Notes: a model not told the origin generated them from the sequence alone. 48,302 bases of DNA from JANNMJ01 sp031397815 (GCA_031397815.1 JANNMJ010000024.1:1-48302); one strand, 5' to 3'. Numbered from the stretch's first letter, positions 15,979 to 24,756 are shown. Numbers and translations are program-made.

Positions 15979-16422
15979 CTACCCCCAATTCCAGCGCCGG
16001 TAAATAGGTTTTCGGTACGCTAACAGCGCCCAAATAGCCGGGCGCACGAGCCAATCGAGGATGGTTGAGCCGGTGCGGTACGTCAGGTCTTCGGTGATGA
16101 GGGTGCGGCCGGGGGTGCCTTGCGTCATCAAGTGCCGGTGCCGCCAATAGCGGAAAGGCCACGGCAACTTCTGCCCTTCATCCACGAACCACGCTTCGCG
16201 GGCGTTCGCGCCGTTATCGGTGATGAGGCTGACCCACGGTTGCTGGAATAAGCCCCAATCCATCGAAAGGGCCACGGTATCGCCCGTGTGGCAGCCATCG
16301 AACCGGTCGACGCGAAGCTTGGGGAAGGGCGGCGCCAGCGTCCGGAACAGGTTCTCGTCGAAACGGGCGAGGACGTGTTGCGGGCTTTCGGCGGCTACTT
16401 CAGTCGTCAGCAGGAGATGCAT
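15979..16422 (-). CDS. SRPBCC-fold protein near the carotenoid gene
   Basis: A 147-residue protein with the helix-grip (START/Bet v 1-like) pattern. It opens with MHLLLTTEVAAESPQHVLARFDENLFRTLAPPFP, contains a central VALSMDWGLFQQPWVSLIT, and ends in a long C-terminal helix LDWLVRPAIWALLAYRKPIYRRW. Proteins of this fold bind hydrophobic ligands. Similar proteins sit beside carotenoid genes in Cytophagia, so a role in carotenoid handling is a fair inference but unproven. It lies upstream of crtD on the same strand with a 160-bp gap. Confidence 0.72.
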   Translation of the reverse strand: MHLLLTTEVAAESPQHVLARFDENLFRTLAPPFPKLRVDRFDGCHTGDTVALSMDWGLFQQPWVSLITDNGANAREAWFVDEGQKLPWPFRYWRHRHLMTQGTPGRTLITEDLTYRTGSTILDWLVRPAIWALLAYRKPIYRRWNWG

Positions 16423-16466
16423 AGGGCGCTAACCACCGAACCGGCCGCGAGGTTACTCCCCGATGG

Positions 16467-17693
16467 CTAGATATTGTCGCGGATTTGAATATTCGCCGCC
16501 TGATTCGCCGGACGAATCGAGACGACCACCGTGATGACGATGATCGCGAGGACGGTGAGCGCGATATCCTGCCAGAGCATCTTCACGGGGTACGGCTGTT
16601 CGATGCCGCTCGCCAGCGTGCCCATTGGCACTAGGCCAAACTGCTTCTGCGCCAGACAGATACCCACGCCGATGACCAAGCCCGTAACCGCGCCCGTGAA
16701 GGCGACGATGGTGCCTTCCGCAAGGAAGATATTACGAATAACGCTCGGCGGCGCGCCCATCGATTGCAGAATCGCCACGTCCTTTTTCTTGTCGATAACG
16801 AGCATCGAGAGGGAGAAAAAGATATTGAGCGACGCAATCAGCAGAATGAACGTGAACGTGACGAACACGAAGGCTTTCTCGACTTTCACCGCCCGCAGCA
16901 GCGCGACGTGCTGCTCATCGGAGTTGAGCACTTTGAAGCCCGAGCCGAGCGTGCGGCGCATCGCTTTCTGCACATCGGCGATGTCTTCGTCTTCCTTGAC
17001 CTGAATCTCCAGCGCCGTCCGGCGTTGGCCGTAACCCATCAGGCGCTCGGCGAAAACCATCGGCACGAACACGTATTGGTCGTCGTATTGCCGTTCGAGG
17101 CGGAAAACGCCGCCCGGCATAATCCGGCCGTCGTTGAAGGCTTCGGTGGGGTCGAGGGAGATTTTCTTCTTGTTCTTCGGATAGAGCAGCGTCAGCGGCG
17201 CGAACCGGTTGGCGATGTTGATCGAGAGCTGCCGCTGCACGCCTTCGCCCACCACGGCGTATTGCCCGCCGTTGCGCTCCAGCTCAAACCGCCCGTCGAC
17301 CATCGCCGAATCCAGGTGGTTGTGGATGTAGTAGTTCGCGCTTGCGCCTTTGATTTTGACCACCATCTGCCGCTCGTCGTAACGCAGCAGGGCGTTGTCT
17401 TCGATGACTTCGGTGATTTGCGCCACGCCCGGCAGCGCCTTGACTTTGGCGAGCAGCTCGGGCGTCGTCTCGAACGACTTCCCCTTGATCGCCACCACTT
17501 TCAGGTTCGGGTCGAAGCGCGAATACGAGGCGCGCACCAAATCTTCTAGCCCGTTGAATACCGACAGCACGATAATCAGCGCCAGAGTGCCCACCGCTAC
17601 GCCCACCATCGAAATGTTGGCGATGATGCTGATAATGTTGCGCTTGTTCTTGGACGAGAAGTAGCGCTTAGCAATCAGGAGGGCAACGTTCAC
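16467..17693 (-). CDS. LolC/LolE-type ABC transporter permease
   Basis: Inner-membrane permease of 408 residues with the FtsX/MacB four-helix topology. The first helix is ISIIANISMVGVAVGTLALIIVL (described at about 20-42). A large periplasmic domain covers about 50-265. Three C-terminal helices follow, starting at FVFVTFTFILLIASLN. The motif DVAILQSMGAPPSVIRNIFLAEG links helices 2 and 3 as in LolC/LolE. The Lol complex extracts lipoproteins from the inner membrane for delivery to LolA. The cognate LolD ATPase is not adjacent. Start is GTG at 17691-17693 (MNVALLIAKRYF). It lies downstream of rbfA and a methyltransferase gene on the same strand, an order I recall from related Cytophagales. Confidence 0.88.
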   Translation of the reverse strand: MNVALLIAKRYFSSKNKRNIISIIANISMVGVAVGTLALIIVLSVFNGLEDLVRASYSRFDPNLKVVAIKGKSFETTPELLAKVKALPGVAQITEVIEDNALLRYDERQMVVKIKGASANYYIHNHLDSAMVDGRFELERNGGQYAVVGEGVQRQLSINIANRFAPLTLLYPKNKKKISLDPTEAFNDGRIMPGGVFRLERQYDDQYVFVPMVFAERLMGYGQRRTALEIQVKEDEDIADVQKAMRRTLGSGFKVLNSDEQHVALLRAVKVEKAFVFVTFTFILLIASLNIFFSLSMLVIDKKKDVAILQSMGAPPSVIRNIFLAEGTIVAFTGAVTGLVIGVGICLAQKQFGLVPMGTLASGIEQPYPVKMLWQDIALTVLAIIVITVVVSIRPANQAANIQIRDNI

Positions 17694-17762
17694 GTCAGCG
17701 GATGAGCAAGAGCAAGAGCGGGAGGCGGATTTTGATGTTGCAAGCTACAACGCCGATTGGCG

Positions 17763-18575
17763 TTATTTCCACGCTTTCACGATTAACCCCGTGCCCGACT
17801 CGTGCGTGAGGCGCGCATCGAACCAGTTGAGCACGAGGCAAAGCGGAAATACCACGGCATAGTAAATCGGCAGCAGCACGAAGAACCAGCGCGATTTGCC
17901 GAGCATCAGAATCGGATATTTCATCGAGAGGCGCCACGAAATCTGCCCCGGCTCACCGTAAGAGTACTGAGCCTCAATGCGCTCAAAACCCGCACGGCGC
18001 AGCTTCTGCTGAATCTCGTGGATGTTATAGCCATCGCGGACGTGCTCTTCGATGAACGACGTGTCGGAGTCCTCGTGTACGTCGGAGCCGCCTTGGTCAG
18101 AAGGGGTGCTGATGAGGAGCATCCCGCCGTCTTTCAATGATGCGTGAATGTTCGTAAACACTTCCACATCTTCCAGAATGTGCTCCATCACATCCACGGA
18201 AAGCGCCAAATCGAACGTGTTCGGCTGTTGAAACAGCACCAAGTCTTCCACGGCGAACTGCACGTTCGTGCGGCCGATCTGCCGGAAGAAGTTGTTGCAG
18301 TCCTGCACCTGCTCATCCTTCACATCGACGGCCAGAACCTGCCATTTCTTGCTCAGGCCGCTCATGAAGTAGGTGTACTGCCCATAGCCCGAGCCAGCAT
18401 CGAGGATCGTAATCGGCTCCTGCGTCCGCCCCGTCGCGGCCCAGCGCCGCAGCTCCCGATGCACGTGCCACGTGCGGAGGAGCAGCAGGTCGAGGAGGTG
18501 ATAAAACAAGCGCCGCAGCCACGGTGTGCGGTTGAACACGTCGCCGAGGGCGCGTTTGATCGGATCGTAATGCAA
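17763..18575 (-). CDS. Class I SAM-dependent methyltransferase
   Basis: A 270-residue protein. The SAM-binding motif I is ITILDAGSGYGQYTY (about 55-69) and motif II acidic loop is VLAVDVKDEQ. The post-motif FDLALSVDVMEHILEDVEVF is typical of class I methyltransferases. The C terminus has two hydrophobic segments (FFVLLPIYYAVVFPLCLVL), suggesting membrane association. It begins MHYDPIKRALGDVFNRTPWLRRLFYHLLD, with TTG at 18573-18575 as the start codon. An in-frame TGA lies nine codons upstream and no ATG lies between. Possible substrates are lipids, quinones or a surface polysaccharide; none can be chosen. It lies between rbfA and the permease. Confidence 0.85.
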   Translation of the reverse strand: MHYDPIKRALGDVFNRTPWLRRLFYHLLDLLLLRTWHVHRELRRWAATGRTQEPITILDAGSGYGQYTYFMSGLSKKWQVLAVDVKDEQVQDCNNFFRQIGRTNVQFAVEDLVLFQQPNTFDLALSVDVMEHILEDVEVFTNIHASLKDGGMLLISTPSDQGGSDVHEDSDTSFIEEHVRDGYNIHEIQQKLRRAGFERIEAQYSYGEPGQISWRLSMKYPILMLGKSRWFFVLLPIYYAVVFPLCLVLNWFDARLTHESGTGLIVKAWK

Positions 18576-18666
18576 GACGGGAACGAGCGAAGGTGATCAG
18601 TTGGCAGAAAAGGGCATCGGCTGGCGCGAATCAACATCGGCCGGGCCGCCTGCGCGCGGCTGCACG

Positions 18667-19071
18667 TTACTTGTCTTTAGGGAAGCTGGAGTCCTTTTTT
18701 GGATCTTGGTCGGTGTCTTCAGGCTTGATATCGAGCGTGTTGAGCAGCGCGTCGATATGAGCGGCGTACACCGCCGAGTCGTCGAGGTAAAAGTGCAGGT
18801 CGGGGATGATGCGCGCCTGCCGCCGAATCCGGTCACCGAGGTGCTTGCGGATAACAGACTTGTTTTCGTTCACTAAGGCTACCATCGCGGCCGGATCGGG
18901 CGCGAGCAGCAGGCTCAAGTAGATGCGCGCCTGCCCGAGGTCGGGCGAGATGCGCACGGTTTGCACCGAAATCATCCCGCCGGGCAGCAGATGCGGCACG
19001 TCGCGCTGGAAGATATCGGCCAGCTCTTTCTGAAGCAGGCGGGAGAATTTTTGCTGACGGGAGCTTTCCAT
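18667..19071 (-). CDS. rbfA: 30S ribosome-binding factor A
   Basis: RbfA is a KH-fold factor that binds 16S rRNA helix 1 and helps late 30S subunit maturation and cold adaptation. The 134-residue product begins MESSRQQKFSRLLQKELADIFQR and has the conserved ISVQTVRISPDLGQARIYLSLL. The KH region contains IRKHLGDRIRRQARIIPDLHFYLDDS. The C-terminal extension is charged and probably disordered (EDTDQDPKKDSSFPKDK). ATG at 19069-19071 with a TACCTTTG box 11 bp upstream. The usual nusA-infB context is absent. It appears to lead a transcript with the methyltransferase and permease genes. Confidence 0.95.
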   Translation of the reverse strand: MESSRQQKFSRLLQKELADIFQRDVPHLLPGGMISVQTVRISPDLGQARIYLSLLLAPDPAAMVALVNENKSVIRKHLGDRIRRQARIIPDLHFYLDDSAVYAAHIDALLNTLDIKPEDTDQDPKKDSSFPKDK

Positions 19072-19082
19072 AGACTATCCGG

Positions 19083-19090
19083 CAAAGGTA
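19083..19090 (-). promoter_or_regulatory. Bacteroidota -7 box of rbfA
   Basis: TACCTTTG on the minus strand, 11 bp before the rbfA ATG: an exact TAnnTTTG match with almost no leader. Confidence 0.65.
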
Positions 19091-19280
19091 CGGCCTTCGC
19101 GGGCGCCTCTCCCCACCGCTCTACTTCGGCTGTTTACCGCTCAAATCGGGTCATTACCGCTTTAAAAAGCCGGAGGGCTTGACTTTCGGTCTCCGAATCC
19201 CTCATATTTGACCCACTCTCATTCGCGCACCCCTGTTCGCGCCCTGTGTTGAAATCAAGCTTACTCCCGTCCTTAACTTC

Positions 19281-19955
19281 ATGGCAACTGCTTTACACGC
19301 AGCTGGTGCGGCGATTCTTGTCGTTTCGCCGCCCACCTTGCAACGACAAGGTCTCATCGCCACGCTCGCCGATGCGCGTCCCGATCTGACCGTCACGTCT
19401 TTGGCCGACGCCATGGCGCTCCCGGTAACCGTCGGGCGCAGCCCTTTCGGCCTCATCATTCTTGATGCGGCCGTGCCCGGCCCGCCGCTGCCGGAGCTGC
19501 TCGGCCACGTGCGTTGTGCGCCTACCCGGCCCCGCGTGCTGGTGCTCGGCGGACGCCGATTGCCGTTTGGAGTGGCGCGTATCGTGGTCGAAATGGGTGG
19601 CCGGGCGCTGTTGGCGCGCCACACCACCCCCGCGAACGTGGTAGCGGCCGTCACGAAGCTGATCGCTGACCAGGGCCACCGGCGCCCCGCCGAAATCAGC
19701 CTCACCGCCGACCCGCTGCCGAGCTACTCGCGCCCCACGCCCACGGCCCCCATCCTGAGCCGCCGCGAGCTGGAAGTGCTGCGCTTAGTGGTGGATGAGT
19801 ACGGCAACTCCGAAATCGCCGACCGCCTCAGCCTCAGCGTGCGTACCGTCGAGAGCCATCGGCGGGCGCTGCTGGCCAAAACCGGCACGCGCTCCTTCGT
19901 CGGGCTGGCGATTATGGCGCTGAAGCAGGGCTGGGTGAGTATGGAGCGGATTTGA
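19281..19955 (+). CDS. LuxR/NarL-type regulator with a degenerate receiver domain
   Basis: A 224-residue transcription factor. Residues about 156-224 form a clear LuxR-type helix-turn-helix (LSRRELEVLRLVVDEYGNSEIADRLSLSVRTVESHRRALLAKTG, given here only to define the stretch from 157 to about 200). Residues 10-130 follow the receiver fold. Asp62 (LIILDAAVPG) matches the phosphorylation site. However, the acidic pair after strand 1 is replaced (AILVVSPPTL, Ser-Pro instead of Asp-Asp). The Thr/Ser after strand 4 is Gly (VLVLGG). The invariant Lys after strand 5 is missing (ALLARHTTPA). Such receivers usually bind Mg2+ poorly and act without phosphorylation. No sensor kinase is adjacent. Target genes are unknown; the neighbours are convergent or divergent housekeeping genes. 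Confidence 0.85.
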   Translation: MATALHAAGAAILVVSPPTLQRQGLIATLADARPDLTVTSLADAMALPVTVGRSPFGLIILDAAVPGPPLPELLGHVRCAPTRPRVLVLGGRRLPFGVARIVVEMGGRALLARHTTPANVVAAVTKLIADQGHRRPAEISLTADPLPSYSRPTPTAPILSRRELEVLRLVVDEYGNSEIADRLSLSVRTVESHRRALLAKTGTRSFVGLAIMALKQGWVSMERI

Positions 19956-20002
19956 CCGATTTCAGAGGTCAGTTTTCAGGGATTTCTGAAGGAAAATTGA
20001 CC

Positions 20003-20066
20003 AAATGCCCGCAAGCAGTCAGGCGGGTCAGGTGCTTGTGAAAGCTCCTGACCCGCCTGTGCATTT
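20003..20066 (+). terminator. Hairpin after the LuxR-type gene with alternative pairing
   Basis: A perfect 13-bp stem, CAGGCGGGTCAGG (20020-20032) with CCTGACCCGCCTG (20047-20059), is enclosed by AAATGC/GCATTT (20003-20008 with 20061-20066). A competing 6-bp stem CAAGCA/TGCTTG (20012-20017 with 20033-20038) overlaps the left arm. No T run follows directly; T-rich sequence is at 20080-20086. It lies between convergent genes (LuxR-type and ettA) and probably terminates one or both. Confidence 0.6.
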
Positions 20067-20120
20067 CTCAGCGGATCAACCTTTTTTCTGACTGCAAAGC
20101 CGTCAGAATCCCGCTAGCGG

Positions 20121-21791
20121 TTAGCCCAGCTTCTTGTATTTGACGCGCTTCGGCGCCACATCGCCGAGGCGCTTGCGTTTGGCTTCCTCGTAATCGGAGA
20201 AGTTGCCTTCGAACCAGACGACTTCCGAATCGCCCTCGAACGCGAGGATGTGCGTCGCGAGGCGGTCGAGGAACCAGCGGTCGTGGGAGATGATGACGGC
20301 GCAACCGGCGAAGTTCTCCAGCGCGTCTTCGAGCGCCCGAATAGCGTTCACGTCGAGGTCGTTGGTCGGTTCGTCGAGCAGGAGCAGGTTGGCGCCTTGC
20401 TTGAGCGTTTGGGCCAGATGCACGCGGTTGCGCTCGCCCCCAGACAGCATCCCGACCTTCTTCTCCTGATCGCCGCCCGTGAAGTTAAAGCGCCCCACGT
20501 ACTGCCGCGAGTTGATTTGCCGCCCCGCGAGGAGCATCGTCTCGGTGCCGCCCGAAATCGTGTCGAACACCGATTTAACGGGGTCGAGCGTGTCGTGCTG
20601 CTGGTCTACGTACGCGTATTGCACCGTCGGCCCCACGGTGAACGTGCCGCCATCGGGTTCCTGCTGCCCCGTGATGAGGCGGAACAACGTAGTTTTACCC
20701 GCGCCGTTCGGCCCGATAACCCCCACGATGCCACCCTGCGGCAGCGAAAAATCGAGGTTATCGAACAACAGCTTTTCGCCGAACGCCTTGCGCAGGCCGT
20801 GCGCCTCAATGACTTGCGCGCCCAAGCGCGGCCCATCGGGGATGAACAGCTCCAGACGGGCTTCTTTTTCTTTGGATTCTTCCGAAGCCAGCTTCTCGTA
20901 CCCGGCCAACCGCGCCTTGCTCTTCGCTTGGCGGGCTTTGGGGGCCATCCGGACCCAATCCAGCTCGCGCTGAAGGGTTTTCTGGCGCTTGCTCTCGGTC
21001 TTCTCTTCCTTCGCGAGGCGCTGCGTCTTCTGTTCGAGCCAGCTCGAATAGTTGCCTTTCCACGGAATGCCTTCGCCGCGGTCAAGCTCCAGAATCCAAC
21101 CCGCGACGTTATCGAGGAAGTAGCGGTCGTGGGTGACGGCGATGACCGTGCCTTTGTACTGCTGCAAATGCTGTTCGAGCCACAGCACCGACTCGGCGTC
21201 CAAGTGGTTCGTCGGCTCGTCGAGGAGGAGCACGTCCGGCTCTTGCAGCAACAGGCGGCAGAGGGCGACGCGCCGCTTCTCACCGCCCGAAAGCGTGCCG
21301 ACGATGGCTTCCTGCGCGGGCGTCCGGAGGGCGTCCATCGCGCGCTCCAGCTTGTTGTCAAGCTCCCACGCGTTGAGCTGGTCGAGTTTTTCTTGCACCT
21401 TCCCCTGCCGGTCGAGAAGTTTGTCGTAATCGGCATCTTCGGCCCCAAAGGCCTCGTTGATCTCGTCGAATTCCTTCAGCAGCGCGACGGTTTCCGCCAC
21501 GCCTTCTTCCACGATTTCGCGCACGGTCTTCGTGGGGTCGAGCTGCGGCTCCTGCTCCAGGTAGCCTACGGAATAGCCCGGCGAGAACGCTACTTCGCCC
21601 TGAAACTGCTTTTCCACGCCCGCAATGACCTTTAGGAGCGTCGATTTACCGGAACCGTTCAGGCCGAGTACGCCAATCTTCGCCCCGTAGAAAAAGGAGA
21701 GGTAGATATTCTTGAGGACTTGCTTCTGCGGCGGGTAGACCTTACTCACGCCGGCCATCGAAAAGATAATCGTTTCGCCGTGCTGACTCAT
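20121..21791 (-). CDS. ettA: ABC-F translation factor EttA
   Basis: Cytosolic ABC-F ATPase of 556 residues, almost the same length as E. coli EttA (555). It binds the ribosomal E site and gates entry into elongation according to energy status. Domain 1 has Walker A GLNGSGKSTLLK, signature LSGGEKRRVALCRLL and Walker B LLLDEPTNHLDAES. The linker contains ILELDRGEGIPWKGNYSSWLEQK, the EttA-specific arm region. Domain 2 has GPNGAGKTTLFRL, LSGGERNRVHLAQ and LLLDEPTNDLDVN. No membrane segments are present. ATG at 21789-21791, with a TACCTTTG box 38 bp upstream. Assignment to EttA rather than Uup is based on the strong match along the full length. Confidence 0.95.
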   Translation of the reverse strand: MSQHGETIIFSMAGVSKVYPPQKQVLKNIYLSFFYGAKIGVLGLNGSGKSTLLKVIAGVEKQFQGEVAFSPGYSVGYLEQEPQLDPTKTVREIVEEGVAETVALLKEFDEINEAFGAEDADYDKLLDRQGKVQEKLDQLNAWELDNKLERAMDALRTPAQEAIVGTLSGGEKRRVALCRLLLQEPDVLLLDEPTNHLDAESVLWLEQHLQQYKGTVIAVTHDRYFLDNVAGWILELDRGEGIPWKGNYSSWLEQKTQRLAKEEKTESKRQKTLQRELDWVRMAPKARQAKSKARLAGYEKLASEESKEKEARLELFIPDGPRLGAQVIEAHGLRKAFGEKLLFDNLDFSLPQGGIVGVIGPNGAGKTTLFRLITGQQEPDGGTFTVGPTVQYAYVDQQHDTLDPVKSVFDTISGGTETMLLAGRQINSRQYVGRFNFTGGDQEKKVGMLSGGERNRVHLAQTLKQGANLLLLDEPTNDLDVNAIRALEDALENFAGCAVIISHDRWFLDRLATHILAFEGDSEVVWFEGNFSDYEEAKRKRLGDVAPKRVKYKKLG

Positions 21792-21829
21792 CGGAGGAGA
21801 AAAAATGGGGGAGAAGTGAATCTGTCAGA

Positions 21830-21837
21830 CAAAGGTA
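21830..21837 (-). promoter_or_regulatory. Bacteroidota -7 box of ettA
   Basis: TACCTTTG on the minus strand, 38 bp before the ettA ATG. The implied leader of roughly 30 nt is longer than for gpmI, rbfA or nadC. It contains TCTCCTCC-complementary purines (GGAGGA) near the start, so a Shine-Dalgarno-like site is possible. Confidence 0.6.
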
Positions 21838-22006
21838 GCCGCTTGTATAGGGGCTACCGCGCGATTTCTTCGACGTTACCCGCTATACTTGTACTGTGGT
21901 ACGCGATGGACCCGACGGGTCAACCGCCCACCGGCTACTTCCGGCTGCTACCGCTACTTCTTTATCCCCCACTTCTTTCTCCACCACCATCACGATGACG
22001 ATGACG

Positions 22007-23323
22007 ATGGCAGACCAAGACCGGGCGTTGCTCCAAGAAGCCCGCCGTTTCGGTTTCATTCAAAACCAAGAGGTTTGGCTACAGGCCATTCCATCGCTTG
22101 GGCACCCGGCGCGGCGCGTAGGCGCTGTCCGTAATACCGAGGACGATTCGCTCCTCTATTTCGCCCGACGCTTCGAGACGCAGTACCGCGCGAAGGTCGA
22201 GGACGTGATCCGCCGCTACGATGCGACGGAAGAAAACAAGAACGCCTTCCTCGTGAAGGTGCTTCACTTACAGGAGATTACCGGCACATTCGATGCGCTC
22301 GGTGATTATGCCACGCTGCACCACCGCCTGCGCGACCTCGAAAACGAGATCAACCAGAGCATTGCGCGCAACCGCGAGAAGAACCTCAGCACGCGCAACA
22401 GCCTGATCGAGCAAGCCGAATCCATTCAGGACTCGGTGCTGTGGAACGAGACGTCGGTCGAGTTCAAGGGCTTGCGCGATGCGTGGGTCAAGACCGGCTC
22501 CGTCGATAAGTCGCTGGCGGAAGCGCTGGAAGCACGCTTTCAGGCGTCGCTGGAGCATTTTCATCAGCGTAAGAAGCAGTTTTACAAGGAGAAGCACTCG
22601 TTGCAGCAGCGCTCGAAAGAGAAGTACAAGTCGCTGATTAACGAGTCGAACCGGTTGAAAGAGTCTTCCGATTGGGAAGCGACGACGCGGCGCCTCAAAG
22701 TCATTCAGCAGGAATGGAAGGATGTCGGCGGCGGGCTTTCGCGGAAAGTCGCCAACGAGATGTGGACCCGGCTGCGTGCCGCCCACAACTACTATTTCGA
22801 GCGCCTGCAAAAGCACATCGCCGAGCAGCGCACGCTGAACCCGACGCCTTCGCCGGAAGAGATTCTGGAGCGCAAGCGCGAGCTGGTTCGGCTGGCGACG
22901 CAGCTCCTCGAAACCCCCGCCCAAGACGCCATTCCGCAGACGAAAGAGCTGCAAAACCGCTGGAAAACGAGCGGCACCGTGCGCGGCCCCGAGTCGGACC
23001 GCGTGTGGGAAGCCTTCGTCGTGGCGTGCGATAAAGTGTTCGAGCAGAGCGCGTTGGAGCATTACGTCCGCAAGCAGGACCCGGAGATTCATCTGGAGCC
23101 GATGAACGTGCAGGGCAAAGCCCGCCTGACGGCGCTGCGCGAGTTCCTGCAAAACGACGAAACCGAGCTGAACTCGCTCCGCACCACGCTGGACACGCTG
23201 TCGGATACGCCGTCCAACGAGGCGCTCCGGACAATGCTCGTCGGGAAGATTCGGGCGCTGAGCCGCAAAATTCGCTCGAAAAACGAGCTGGTGGAGCTGG
23301 TTCGCGAGCGTTACCAACTGTAA
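22007..23323 (+). CDS. DUF349 domain-containing protein
   Basis: A soluble, almost entirely helical protein of about 438 residues, rich in charged residues. It contains several DUF349 repeats, each a helical hairpin with a W-K/E signature: VEFKGLRDAWVKTGSVDKSLAEALEARFQ, DWEATTRRLKVIQQEWKDVG and TKELQNRWKTSGTVRGPESDRVWEAF. The N terminus begins MADQDRALLQEARRFGFIQNQEVWL. Three in-frame ATGs (21995, 22001, 22007) are embedded in an ACGATG triplet repeat, so the exact start is uncertain. DUF349 proteins are widespread in Bacteroidota; a role in chromosome or stress physiology has been proposed but not settled. No partner gene is suggested by the context. A GC-rich hairpin follows the stop. Confidence 0.85.
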   Translation: MADQDRALLQEARRFGFIQNQEVWLQAIPSLGHPARRVGAVRNTEDDSLLYFARRFETQYRAKVEDVIRRYDATEENKNAFLVKVLHLQEITGTFDALGDYATLHHRLRDLENEINQSIARNREKNLSTRNSLIEQAESIQDSVLWNETSVEFKGLRDAWVKTGSVDKSLAEALEARFQASLEHFHQRKKQFYKEKHSLQQRSKEKYKSLINESNRLKESSDWEATTRRLKVIQQEWKDVGGGLSRKVANEMWTRLRAAHNYYFERLQKHIAEQRTLNPTPSPEEILERKRELVRLATQLLETPAQDAIPQTKELQNRWKTSGTVRGPESDRVWEAFVVACDKVFEQSALEHYVRKQDPEIHLEPMNVQGKARLTALREFLQNDETELNSLRTTLDTLSDTPSNEALRTMLVGKIRALSRKIRSKNELVELVRERYQL

Positions 23324-23328
23324 GCGCC

Positions 23329-23358
23329 CGGGCCGCGTAGAGTTCTCTGCGTGGCCCG
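23329..23358 (+). terminator. GC-rich hairpin after the DUF349 gene
   Basis: CGGGCCGCG (23329-23337) pairs with CGTGGCCCG (23350-23358) with one mismatch, and AGAG/CTCT extends the stem inward. It begins six bases past the stop codon. No T run follows, so its efficiency as a terminator is uncertain. Confidence 0.5.
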
Positions 23359-23440
23359 ACGCTGTGGTGCTTGCTCTGCCCTGTAGCCTCTCCGGCCTGT
23401 GTCTCCCTCTTGTGTACTGAAGCGCTTTTTTGACTGCGAT

Positions 23441-24283
23441 ATGAAGCGGTTTCAATTTTACCTGCTGGCCTGCGCGAGCGTGCTGACCGCTCCGGCGGCT
23501 TTGGCGCAGCAATACGTGCGGCCGGATGCGAGTCGGCCAAGTGCCCATTTTGGGGTCACGACTGGCTTAGGCACGACGTGGGTCATCGACAACAATCTCC
23601 TCGAAGACCCGAATTATCAGTACGTGCAGACGTACCGACGGGCGCCCATCGGCTTCACCCTCGGCTACCATTTCAACGACCGGAACGGCGTTCAGATTGA
23701 GGCCAACCGGACGATGCAGGGCACCGATTTTCAGATTCAGGAGCAGGAACAGGGCGCGCCGCGCGTCGGCACCAAGAACCTGCGCCTGACGTACTGGTCG
23801 GTGCCGGTGCTGTTTAAGTACACGTCGGGTGCGGCCCGCCGGACACGCTTCGAGTTTCACATCGGTCCGCAGCTGAATTTTCTGCAAGCCGCCGAAGACG
23901 TCAACCGCTACGACCGCAACGCCACCCTCGCCGTTCGGCCGGGCGATACCGATTTGCTCACCGTCAACAACCGCACGGGCGGCTACGCAGTAAAAGCCGG
24001 TACGAGCGAGGTGCTCGGCACCAAAGCCGATTACCGCTCGCAGACGTTCGGGGCGGCTTTCGGCCTCGGGATCGAGGTGAAGATTGTGGGGCCGCTGTAC
24101 GCTTCTGCCCTCACCCGCGCCACGATTACGGCGGCCGACATCCGCAGCGATTCGGGCCGGGCCCGGGCGAAGGACGTCGGTTATTACTCGCCGCGCCGCA
24201 GCGCCGTCGTGGGGCTGCAAATCGGTTTGCACTGGCAGTTTATCAGCCCCGAAGAAGGTCACCCGAAAGACCGTAGCTATTGA
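23441..24283 (+). CDS. Outer-membrane beta-barrel protein (porin/PorT-like)
   Basis: A 280-residue exported protein. The first 23 residues are a signal peptide (FYLLACASVLTAPAALA followed by QQ). The mature sequence alternates in the beta-barrel fashion, with strand-like segments such as IGFTLGYHFNDRNGVQIEANR, LTYWSVPVLFKYTSG and TFGAAFGLGIEVKIVGPLYASALTRA. The last strand, RSAVVGLQIGLHWQF, ends in an aromatic residue as expected for BAM-inserted proteins, with a short tail after it. It belongs to the broad outer-membrane beta-barrel group (OMP_b-brl) of Bacteroidota; the ligand is unknown. The ATG at 23441 gives the best signal peptide; an upstream GTG at 23399 would add an unlikely n-region. 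Confidence 0.8.
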   Translation: MKRFQFYLLACASVLTAPAALAQQYVRPDASRPSAHFGVTTGLGTTWVIDNNLLEDPNYQYVQTYRRAPIGFTLGYHFNDRNGVQIEANRTMQGTDFQIQEQEQGAPRVGTKNLRLTYWSVPVLFKYTSGAARRTRFEFHIGPQLNFLQAAEDVNRYDRNATLAVRPGDTDLLTVNNRTGGYAVKAGTSEVLGTKADYRSQTFGAAFGLGIEVKIVGPLYASALTRATITAADIRSDSGRARAKDVGYYSPRRSAVVGLQIGLHWQFISPEEGHPKDRSY

Positions 24284-24438
24284 GCCACTAGGCTTTACTG
24301 CGGCAGGAAGTTTGTACGGCCCGCCGCCCCGGCCAATGTCGGATTCCGGCTGCTGCCAACTCGTCAGCCGGTTTACATTTACGGCCCCTCGCCGTTTTTC
24401 TCGTTTTTCCGCTTCATTTTTCCCCTGGAACCACACAT

Positions 24439-24660
24439 ATGTACTGGACCCTCGAACTTGCCTCTTATCTGGAAGATGCTCCCTGGCCGGCAACCAAGGA
24501 CGAGCTGATTGACTTTTCCATCCGTTCGGGCGCGCCGATGGAGGTGGTAGAGAACCTGCAAGCCCTCGAAGACGACGGGCAGCCATACGAATCTATCGAG
24601 GAGGTATGGCCCGACTACCCGACGAAGGAGGACTTCATGTTTAACGAGGACGAATATTAA
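24439..24660 (+). CDS. DUF2795 family protein
   Basis: A 73-residue acidic protein, MYWTLELASYLEDAPWPATK at the start and YPTKEDFMFNEDEY at the end. This is nearly invariant in Bacteroidota and recognised as DUF2795. It has no signal peptide or membrane segment. Its function is not known. Conservation this high in so short a protein suggests a basic cellular role. It is expressed alone; an AT-rich leader (about 24370-24430) precedes it. Confidence 0.9.
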   Translation: MYWTLELASYLEDAPWPATKDELIDFSIRSGAPMEVVENLQALEDDGQPYESIEEVWPDYPTKEDFMFNEDEY

Positions 24661-24756
24661 CCCCTTCCGGAAGCCGGAAAGGCTGTTTTCCGTTGGGTCG
24701 GAGCGCGTTAGATGCGCGGCCGGGCTGCGGGCAGCCGCTCGTCGGGTGGTCATTCT

